From SHVO01 sp041906145 (GTDB taxonomy: Bacteria > Pseudomonadota > Alphaproteobacteria > Rhodospirillales > Rhodospirillaceae), in contig JAYRJU010000004.1 of assembly GCA_041906145.1 (NCBI GenBank), positions 186,001-250,000 on the forward strand: DNA of 64,000 nucleotides, in the 5' to 3' direction. Every line of letters starts with the position of its first letter. The first letter of the stretch is position 1. The notes beneath the pieces were generated by a model. The model had not been told where the DNA came from and ran no database searches. It saw only the letters and a program-made list of their open reading frames with translations. This document shows positions 8,850-16,173 of the stretch, in pieces. The translations under genes were made by a program, and so were the position numbers.

Positions 8850-9830
8850 CTAATTCAAATAGTCCGCTATATATTCGCGGATAATGGTGTCCAGATCCGC
8901 AGGTGGGGCAAGACCGAGCGCCTTGGCGCGCGAAGAGTCGAGGCCCATGGGCCATCCCGCGACGATTTTCTCGACGAAGGAGTCCGGAGCAACAGTCACA
9001 TTTCCGAGCGTGCGTCCGCTGGCGACCCGCTTCATGCTGTCCACCATTTCGCGCAGCGTGACCGTGCGGTTCGGAAGATTGACGGCGCGGTCATCACCCA
9101 TCTTAGCGCCGTCGAGTTCATGCAACTCGATCAGGTTGTCGACGATGCTGCGATAGCCCGCGACCGCCATTGAAGTGTCCAGCGCGACCGGCAAGGCCAT
9201 ATCGACGCCGTTGAGAGGCTCGCGGATTACGCCGCTGACAAAACTGGACGCGGCTTTGTTCGGCGCCCCGGGCCGCACGATCACGGCGGGCAGCCGCGCG
9301 CAGCGGCCGTCGATGAACCCTTTGCGGGTATAATCGTTCACTAAAAGCTCGCCGGCGGACTTGGTCATGCCGTACGTGGTTTGCGGAACGTGGCGAGTCG
9401 AGTCCGAAACTTCCTTTGGCAGCTGCGCGCCGCCGTAAACGGCCACGGAGCTCGAGAAGATATGGCGCGGTTTGGAGCCGAGCGCGCGCAACGCCTCGAG
9501 CACATGCAAATGACCGTAAAGATTGACGCGCATCGCCAGGTCGAAATCGAGTTCGCCGCCGCCGCTCACCACGGAGGCCAAGTGAAAGACCGATATATCC
9601 GGCCGATCTATCAACTTCGCGACGGTGTCCCGGTCAGAGATATCGCCGCGCACCACCTTCACCCTCGCGTCGTCGAGGGGAAGGGCGGTGGCCGACGGCG
9701 TATCGAAAAGTAACACTTCATCCACGCGCTGAGGGGCACCGGAAGAACCGGCAAGGGAGCCGCGCGCGAGAATCCTTTGCGCGAGACGCAAGCCGATGAA
9801 TCCGGTTCCGCCGGTGATTAAGACTTTAAT
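8850..9830 (-). CDS. NAD-dependent epimerase/dehydratase (DenD-like), ATT start
   Basis: An extended short-chain dehydrogenase of 326 residues. The NAD-binding glycine motif GGTGFIG lies upstream of every conventional in-frame start; the only sensible start is ATT at 9830-9828, preceded by GGGGAGG with a five-base gap. The frame has no ATG, GTG or TTG upstream for at least 30 codons' worth of checked sequence near this site. SSSVAVYG and the catalytic YGMTK are present, and the family resemblance is to D-erythronate dehydrogenase-type SDRs acting on sugar acids. It is a cytoplasmic enzyme; the substrate is inferred only from family resemblance. Confidence 0.82.
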   Translation of the reverse strand: MKVLITGGTGFIGLRLAQRILARGSLAGSSGAPQRVDEVLLFDTPSATALPLDDARVKVVRGDISDRDTVAKLIDRPDISVFHLASVVSGGGELDFDLAMRVNLYGHLHVLEALRALGSKPRHIFSSSVAVYGGAQLPKEVSDSTRHVPQTTYGMTKSAGELLVNDYTRKGFIDGRCARLPAVIVRPGAPNKAASSFVSGVIREPLNGVDMALPVALDTSMAVAGYRSIVDNLIELHELDGAKMGDDRAVNLPNRTVTLREMVDSMKRVASGRTLGNVTVAPDSFVEKIVAGWPMGLDSSRAKALGLAPPADLDTIIREYIADYLN

Positions 9831-9889
9831 TGGAGCCTCCCCGCGTGTGATCGAACGAAGGATAACCGTTTGACGATGAGTTATGGAAT

Positions 9890-10315
9890 CTAGTTTTCCA
9901 ACACCGCATCCAGCGTGATGTTTGCCTTCAGCACCTTGGAGACGGGGCAGCCGGCCTTCGCTTTGTTGGCGAGTTCAGCGAATTTATCCGCGCTCGCGCC
10001 CGGCACTTTCGCGCGCAGCGTCAAATGCACCGCGGTGATCGCGAAACCGTCAGGAAGCTTTTCCAAGGTCACGTCCGCCTTGGTGTTCATCTCGCTCGCC
10101 GTAAGATTGGCTTCGCCGAGAATGTTCGACAGAGCCATGGTGAAGCAGCCGGCATGGGCCGCTCCGATTAACTCTTCCGGATTCGTGCCCGGGCCGTTTT
10201 CAAAGCGGGCCGTGAAGCCATAAGGATGGCTCTTGAGCGCCCCACTCTCCGTCGAGATGCTGCCCTTGCCGTCCTTGAGTCCGCCGCTCCAAACCGCCGA
10301 TCCTGACTTTTTCAT
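9890..10315 (-). CDS. osmC: OsmC-family peroxiredoxin
   Basis: A 141-residue OsmC/Ohr-type organic hydroperoxide reductase. The two catalytic cysteines are C57 (HAGCF) and C123 (GCPVSK), with the conserved arginine near residue 37 and the glutamates of NPEEL at 46-49. The protein is cytoplasmic and works as an intertwined dimer in this family. The ATG is preceded by AGGAG seven bases upstream. The sequence HPYGFTARFENGPGTNPEE is OsmC-type rather than Ohr-type. It stands alone, 59 bases before the dehydrogenase start on the same strand. Confidence 0.93.
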   Translation of the reverse strand: MKKSGSAVWSGGLKDGKGSISTESGALKSHPYGFTARFENGPGTNPEELIGAAHAGCFTMALSNILGEANLTASEMNTKADVTLEKLPDGFAITAVHLTLRAKVPGASADKFAELANKAKAGCPVSKVLKANITLDAVLEN

Positions 10316-10676
10316 CCGTTTCTCCTGAAAAATGAGGGAAAGACAATGTCAGCTATGTAATACAGTGAGGGGAGCAATTATAGTTTCGGCACCCCTCAGA
10401 CAGAACGTAGAAGCAGATTTCGTGATTTCGTGTAAAATCAAAAAGAATTGTGACCCACCTTATATGTAGTTATGGTCGCCCGATAAACGCGTGGGAGAGG
10501 CGCTCAGCGCTGTGCGCGGAGATAGCGTAAAATTTAGGACGTAAGTGGGGCATCCAAACCGCCTCATGTTTTAGTCACCGGAGGTTTCCTACACGATATA
10601 GGCATCGTAGAGAAGCGACGACAATTCCGCCTGTTGCTCTCGTGCCTCACGAGCTTCGAACCGAGGAGGGTTTGAA
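10316..10676. other. Divergent intergenic region between osmC and the DUF1552 cluster
   Basis: About 360 bases without a gene. It should contain promoters for osmC (leftward) and for the exported-protein cluster (rightward). AT-rich stretches occur near 10350-10460. A strong ribosome-binding site, GAGGAGGG, ends it just before 10677, and the same phrase in near-identical form precedes the second DUF1552 gene at 21200. Confidence 0.5.
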
Positions 10677-12014
10677 ATGAACGGCCTGAATAGACGGCGC
10701 GTCCTGCGCGGCATCTTGAATGGTGGAGCGGTCACCGTTGGCATCCCCCTTTTGAACTATTTCCTCAATGGAAACGGCAACGCCATGGCTGACGGCTCGC
10801 CTATGCCTTTGCGCTTCGGAACATGGTTCTGGGGCTGCGGCATGAATGAAAAGCTGTTCGTGCCGAAGAAGGTGGGCGCGAACTATGAATTGCCGGAGGA
10901 GATAGCATCGCTGCGCAATGTGAAGCAGCACCTCAATATCTTCTCGGGCTTCAACGCCTTCAAGGATACGGCGCCCAATCTCTGTCACTACACCGCGTGG
11001 ATCTGCAATCGTACCGGTCAGGCCCCGGAGAGTGGCGATCATCGTCCCGGTGAAACCATCGACGTAACGATCGCGAAGAAAATCGGCCGCACAACGCGCT
11101 TCCAACAAATCACCGCCACCGCGACCGGAGATGTGCGCAACACGTTTTCCTACGAAAACGCGAACTCGCCAAACACCTCCGAATGGTCGCCCGTCAACTT
11201 CTACACGCGCGTGTTTGGTCCGGATTTCCAGGATCCAAACGCCCCGACTTTCACACCGAACCCGCGCACCATGGCCCGCCGGAGCGTGCTCTCGGGCGTG
11301 ATGGATCAGACGAAAGTATTGCATGAGAAAGTTGGCGCCGAGGACCGCGCGCGCCTCGATCAGTACTTCAGCAATTTACGTGATCTCGAGCGTCAGTTCG
11401 ATCAGCAGCTGACGAAGCCGGATCCGATTGCGGCTTGCAAACCCGCTGGCAAACCGGGGGAAGATCCGAAGACCGGAGGCGACACCGAGCTGACCGCGAT
11501 CCGCCACAACCTCATGACCGACATTCTTGTGATGGCGATCGCTTGCGATCAGACGCGCGTGTTCAACATGTCCTATTCGGCCGCGCAGTCCGCGACCATC
11601 AAGGCCGGGTACGAGAAGCCGCACCACACGACCACCCATGAGGAGCCGCTCGACGAGAAGCTCGGGTATCAGCCGATCGTGTCGTGGTTCACGCAGCGTT
11701 CGATGGAAAGTTGGGCCTACTTCGTCGAAGCCTTCACGAAAGTGAAGGAAGGCGACGGCATGTTGCTCGACAACTGCTTGATCTACGGAACGACGGACCA
11801 ATCGCTCGCACGCATCCACAGCTTGGATGGCGTGCCGATGTTCACGGCCGGTAAGGCATGCGGGAAGATCAAAACCGGCCTGCACGTGGCGGGCGGCGGT
11901 TCGACCGTGGTGCGTCTCGGCTACACCCTCCAAAAGGTCTTTGGCCTCGATATTCCGTCCTGGGGTACGAAGTCGAACAACACCTCGAAGGAGATCAGCG
12001 AGATCCTGGCCTAG
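10677..12014 (+). CDS. DUF1552 exported protein (copy 1)
   Basis: A 445-residue protein with a Tat-like N-terminus (RRRVLRG at 6-12, then a hydrophobic stretch), followed by the typical DUF1552 opening MPLRFGTWFWGCGM. This family is related to DUF1501-type proteins of the alkaline-phosphatase fold and is usually found beside DUF1592 proteins; its activity is unknown. Conserved segments include FSGFNAF, HTTTHEE and the C-terminal TKSNNTSKEISEILA. It opens a one-strand cluster of exported proteins. A paralogue at 21200 closes the cluster. Probably periplasmic or surface exposed. Confidence 0.88.
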   Translation: MNGLNRRRVLRGILNGGAVTVGIPLLNYFLNGNGNAMADGSPMPLRFGTWFWGCGMNEKLFVPKKVGANYELPEEIASLRNVKQHLNIFSGFNAFKDTAPNLCHYTAWICNRTGQAPESGDHRPGETIDVTIAKKIGRTTRFQQITATATGDVRNTFSYENANSPNTSEWSPVNFYTRVFGPDFQDPNAPTFTPNPRTMARRSVLSGVMDQTKVLHEKVGAEDRARLDQYFSNLRDLERQFDQQLTKPDPIAACKPAGKPGEDPKTGGDTELTAIRHNLMTDILVMAIACDQTRVFNMSYSAAQSATIKAGYEKPHHTTTHEEPLDEKLGYQPIVSWFTQRSMESWAYFVEAFTKVKEGDGMLLDNCLIYGTTDQSLARIHSLDGVPMFTAGKACGKIKTGLHVAGGGSTVVRLGYTLQKVFGLDIPSWGTKSNNTSKEISEILA

Positions 12015-12061
12015 CCCCGATTTAACCGAAGTCGAAGTTCGTTGTCGGGAGGGACAAGGAC

Positions 12062-13429
12062 ATGCGGCCATTGCGGACGGCAAAAATTTTCTCGATGGTG
12101 GCAGCCGCTGCGCTCATGGCGGGTGGCGCCGCCGCGCAGATGAAGCGGGGCGAGCCGGTCGAGGACTATCAGCGCCAGCCGCTTCCCCCGGGGATTCTGG
12201 TCATCGTCACGGACGTCGAAGGCCCGGTGTACGCCACCGCCGAGGGCAAGACGCTCTATCAATGGCCCTTCCGCGCCCTGCGCAACGGTGACGGCGGCGA
12301 GCAGAAGGGCAAGCCGACCTGCGACAATACGGTCTACAAGGAAAACGCCGGACTCATGAGCCCGTATCCCGGCGGCTTCATCCTTCCTGATGTCGACAAG
12401 CGTCTATCGTGCGCGCAGCTCTGGCCGCCCGTCATTGCGCCGGCCGATGCGAAAGGCGTCGATAAATGGACTGCAATCAAGCGTGCGGACGGCACACTAC
12501 AGTGGGCCTATGACGGCTTTCCCATGTACACCTCGATCCTGGACAAGAAGCCGGGCGACGTGAACGGCGGGACGCGCCGCCGCGTAACGGGCGAGGCTGG
12601 TGCGCTGCGTGAGCCGGTCGGACCGCCGGCGGTTATTCCGCCAGGTTTCATCGTTATTCAAGTGGCGACAGGCCGTCTCGTCGCGACCGCGGACCGCTCG
12701 TCTGTGTATACGTCGGACCGCGATGCGCCGAACAAATCGAATTGTTATGAGAGCTGTGCGGAAGAGTGGACCGCGGTATTGGCGCCGGAGTTCGCCAAGC
12801 CGCTCGGCGAATGGGGAATCATCCAGCGTTCACCGGGCTTGCGTCAGTGGACATTCCGCGGAAAAGCGCTCTACACGTACGCACTCTCGCCCGAAGGCCG
12901 CAACGCGAGCCTACAAGGGAGCGATGTGCCGGGGTGGCACAACGTATATACGCAGCGCGCGCCAAATCCACCGAGAGGCTTCACCGTACAGGATGCGCCG
13001 TCTGGCCAAGTCGTCGCAGATCGAAACGGCAAAACCGTTTACATCTACAACTGCAATGACGACGCCGTCGATCAGCAGTCTTGCAATCATCCCGACCTGA
13101 CCCAGGCGTACCGCATCGCTGTGTGCGGTGGCGGCAGTCAGGAAAAGTGCATGCGCACATTTCCATACGTGCTTGCCGATAAGGATGCCAAGAGCGACAG
13201 CCAGGCGTGGAGCGTGATCGAGATCGATCCGAAGACCGGTCACCGCGCCGCGGCGGGACAGGGCGATGCGCTTCGCGTGTGGGCGTACCGCGACCGGCCC
13301 ATCTACACGTTCTCCGGCGACAAGGAGCCGGGAGACATCAACGGCGATTCTTGGGGTGAGTTCCAGGGCGCGCGGAATGGCTTTAAGGCCTTCTGGCTGC
13401 GCGACGATTATTTCAACAACGCGTCGTGA
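12062..13429 (+). CDS. COG4315-type repeat secreted protein (copy 1)
   Basis: A 455-residue protein with a cleavable signal peptide (MRPLRTAKIFSM... ending GGAAAQ). The mature part is a string of repeats of the kind seen in the Lipoprotein_15/COG4315 family: short units such as ATAEGKTLYQWPF, ATADRSSVYTSD and ADRNGKTVYIYNCND, each pairing a decorated strand with a tyrosine-rich hairpin, plus cysteine pairs likely to be disulfides. Most family members have two or so such units, so this is a long version. Function is unknown. It begins 47 bases after DUF1552 copy 1 and is followed directly by a close paralogue. Confidence 0.8.
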   Translation: MRPLRTAKIFSMVAAAALMAGGAAAQMKRGEPVEDYQRQPLPPGILVIVTDVEGPVYATAEGKTLYQWPFRALRNGDGGEQKGKPTCDNTVYKENAGLMSPYPGGFILPDVDKRLSCAQLWPPVIAPADAKGVDKWTAIKRADGTLQWAYDGFPMYTSILDKKPGDVNGGTRRRVTGEAGALREPVGPPAVIPPGFIVIQVATGRLVATADRSSVYTSDRDAPNKSNCYESCAEEWTAVLAPEFAKPLGEWGIIQRSPGLRQWTFRGKALYTYALSPEGRNASLQGSDVPGWHNVYTQRAPNPPRGFTVQDAPSGQVVADRNGKTVYIYNCNDDAVDQQSCNHPDLTQAYRIAVCGGGSQEKCMRTFPYVLADKDAKSDSQAWSVIEIDPKTGHRAAAGQGDALRVWAYRDRPIYTFSGDKEPGDINGDSWGEFQGARNGFKAFWLRDDYFNNAS

Positions 13430-13452
13430 GCGCGCACGCCAGGGCATCGATC

Positions 13453-14820
13453 ATGCGTCATCTGCGTAGAGTTTCCGCCCTGACACTCGCGGCTGCGCTC
13501 GTCGCCGGCGCCGCGTATGGTCAGACGCAGAAGAGCGGGCCGAAGGAACAGTATCAGCGTGCACCGTTGCCGGCCGGCATTCAGGTCATTCAGACCGACG
13601 AAGAAGGCCCGTTGTTTGCGACCGCCGAAGGAAAGACGTTGTATCAGTGGCCATTCATTCAGCTGCGCAATGGCGACGCCGGCGACCAAAAAGGCAAACC
13701 GACCTGCACAGATAAGCTCTTCAAAGAGAATGCAGGCCTGATGAGTCCTTACCCGGGTGGGTTCATCATGCCCGACGCGGAGACGCGCATGAGTTGCGTC
13801 CAGCTTTGGCCGCCGGTGTGGGCGCCGGAAGGCGCCACAAACGTGGGCAAGTGGACGGCCATCAAACATCCCAGCGGCAAAATGCAGTGGGCCTATGACG
13901 GTTATCCCATGTACACCTCGCTGCTCGACAAGAAGCCGGGTGATGTGAATGGCGGCACGCGCCGCCGCGCCAATCGCGGCAACGCGTCGGGCGCTCAGCG
14001 TGAGCCCGTGGGCCCACCTGCGTTGGTGCCCCCAGGATTCATCGTGATCCAAGTCGCGACGGGACGGCTGCTCGCGACGGCTGACCGCCAGTCTGTCTAC
14101 ACATGGGATCGCGACGCGCTCAACAAATCGAACTGCTTTGATCGCTGTGCGGACGAATGGACGCCGGTCACCGCGCCCGAATTCGCCGAAGCGCAAGGCG
14201 AGTGGGGCGTCATCCAGCGTTCACCCGGCGTGCGTCAGTGGACCTTCCGTGGAAAGCCGCTCTACACCTACGCATTGTCACCGGAAGGGCGCAACGCAAG
14301 CCTGCAAGGCAGTGATGTCCCCGGTTGGCACAACGTGTATACCCAGGCCACGCCGTTCCCGGGCCGCGACTTCACGCTTCAAGACGCCCCTTCCGGCCAA
14401 GTGCTCGCCGACAAGAACGGCAAGACCGTCTACGTATACAACTGCAATGACGACGCCTGGGACCAGCAGGCCTGCAATCATCCCGACCTGACACAAGCAT
14501 ATCGATTGGCCATCTGCGGCGCCGGCAGCCAGGAAAAATGCATGCAGATGTTCCCCTACGTCCTCGCGAGCCGCGATGCCAAAAGCGAAAACACGGCGTG
14601 GAGTGTGATGGCTATCGATCCGAAAACAGGCCACCGCGCGAGCGCGGGGCAGGCCGATGCTCTGCGGGTTTGGGCGTGGCGTGACCGGCCCGTCTACACT
14701 TTCTATCTCGATAAAGAGCCCGGCGACATCAACGGCGATTCCTGGGGCGAGTTCCAGGGCCAGCGCAATGGCTTCAAGGCGATCTGGTTCCGCGACGATT
14801 ATTTCAATAACGCCTCGTAA
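13453..14820 (+). CDS. COG4315-type repeat secreted protein (copy 2)
   Basis: A close paralogue of the preceding gene with the same repeat order over its whole length. I chose the ATG at 13453, which gives a clean signal peptide (MRHLRRVSALTLAAALVAGA ending AYGQ) and a 455-residue product; an in-frame GTG at 13426 would overlap the upstream stop and add nine unneeded residues. Repeat units include ATAEGKTLYQWPF, ATADRQSVYTWD and ADKNGKTVYVYNCND, and the end matches copy 1 (RDDYFNNAS). Tandem duplication within the operon suggests the two proteins work as a pair or hetero-oligomer, which is inference. Confidence 0.8.
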   Translation: MRHLRRVSALTLAAALVAGAAYGQTQKSGPKEQYQRAPLPAGIQVIQTDEEGPLFATAEGKTLYQWPFIQLRNGDAGDQKGKPTCTDKLFKENAGLMSPYPGGFIMPDAETRMSCVQLWPPVWAPEGATNVGKWTAIKHPSGKMQWAYDGYPMYTSLLDKKPGDVNGGTRRRANRGNASGAQREPVGPPALVPPGFIVIQVATGRLLATADRQSVYTWDRDALNKSNCFDRCADEWTPVTAPEFAEAQGEWGVIQRSPGVRQWTFRGKPLYTYALSPEGRNASLQGSDVPGWHNVYTQATPFPGRDFTLQDAPSGQVLADKNGKTVYVYNCNDDAWDQQACNHPDLTQAYRLAICGAGSQEKCMQMFPYVLASRDAKSENTAWSVMAIDPKTGHRASAGQADALRVWAWRDRPVYTFYLDKEPGDINGDSWGEFQGQRNGFKAIWFRDDYFNNAS

Positions 14821-14843
14821 GACGCGTTAGAGGGAGAACGACA

Positions 14844-15938
14844 ATGAAGAAGACGACACACTTCGCCGCCGCGCTCAGCCTCTCGGTTGGCCTCGCGATG
14901 AGCGCTTCCAGTACCGCGACGGCCGCCTCGGCGAACGATACGCCGGCGGCGGCTCCAGTAAACGGAGTCATCGGTTACATCCTGACGGACGAGGTGTGGG
15001 CGGTGTACCAGACGCCGGAAGGCAAACAGGAGTGTCCCGAAGGATTGAACGCGTGGGGGCCACGTGAACAGTTCAAAAAGATGTTCGTTGATGACGGCAA
15101 GAAGCGCACGCTTGAAGAAGCCCAACTCGCCTGGGAAGCCAAGATTTGGCATCCCGAACTTGGAGAAGACCCGTTTCCCTTCCGTGGACCGGTCGGCAAT
15201 GTGTCTTACGGCGTGAATCTTGACGGCCGCGTCGACGCCGACGACCAGATCACGCCGGACGGCGTTAAAGGGATCGACAATCAGCTGTACCGCGCCATCG
15301 GCTGCATCGAGGAATTCCGCGGCCCGACCGGCATCCTGCACTTTTTGGTAAACCGCTATCTGCGCGACTTCGAGTTCAACCGCGTCTTGATCGAAATCTC
15401 CGGCGTCGAGGACATGGTCAACGACCCTCATGTCGATGTGACGATTCTACGCGGACGCGACCGCATGATGGCCGACGCGACCGGCAACGATATCATCCCG
15501 GGCGGTTCGAACCGCGTCGATATGCGATGGGGCAAAAAATATGTACAGCGCCTGACGGGTAAGATCGTCGACGGCGTTCTCACAACACAGCCCAGTGACG
15601 TCACGTTGCCGCACGCGATCTTCAATCAGATCCCGGGCGAAGATCACATGAAAGGCGCTGTGTTCCAACTCAAGCTGACGCCGGAACGCGCCGAGGGTTT
15701 GCTCGCGGGGTACTCGGATATCGACAACTGGTACCGGCAGCTCAATCATTCCTGGTCCACGCATCACCAGAGCTACGGCCAGTTATCGTCGCCCTCGCTC
15801 TACAAGCACCTGCACCGCCTCGCTGACGGTTATCCCGACCCGAAAACCGGCAAGAACACCGCTATCTCATCAGCGCTCGCAGTGAAGTTCACGCAAGTGT
15901 TCATCCAGCATCCGCCGAAGGAAGTTGCTTCCAGATAG
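14844..15938 (+). CDS. Exported protein of unknown function
   Basis: A 364-residue protein beginning MKKTTHFAAALSLSVG with a signal peptide ending near TATAA. The mature part is soluble and rich in aromatic and acidic residues; DGRVDADDQITPDGVKG resembles an EF-hand-like acidic loop, and DVTILRGRDRMMADATGNDIIPG is a segment of predicted beta character. A conserved-looking HSWSTHHQSYGQ lies near the end. I do not recognise a family. It starts 23 bases after the repeat protein with AGGGAG upstream, so it is part of the same operon. Confidence 0.75.
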   Translation: MKKTTHFAAALSLSVGLAMSASSTATAASANDTPAAAPVNGVIGYILTDEVWAVYQTPEGKQECPEGLNAWGPREQFKKMFVDDGKKRTLEEAQLAWEAKIWHPELGEDPFPFRGPVGNVSYGVNLDGRVDADDQITPDGVKGIDNQLYRAIGCIEEFRGPTGILHFLVNRYLRDFEFNRVLIEISGVEDMVNDPHVDVTILRGRDRMMADATGNDIIPGGSNRVDMRWGKKYVQRLTGKIVDGVLTTQPSDVTLPHAIFNQIPGEDHMKGAVFQLKLTPERAEGLLAGYSDIDNWYRQLNHSWSTHHQSYGQLSSPSLYKHLHRLADGYPDPKTGKNTAISSALAVKFTQVFIQHPPKEVASR

Positions 15939-16173
15939 GGGCAACAGGCTTACACGCGGGCGATGCTGGGAGGCGCCGCCGGCGGGTTGAAGCACTACAC
16001 CAAACCTGAGTTGTTTCAGCGCCAGTGCGTCCGCGCGCCGCCGAGGAGGTCCCGACAAAGACTATAGGATATCTGATCGCTGGGAGGCGATTACCGGCGC
16101 TGAGTTTAACTCAGGGTTTTGCGGCCGACATCGAGCTGATTTTTCAATCCGTATCCATCTAGGGGGAACGTCC

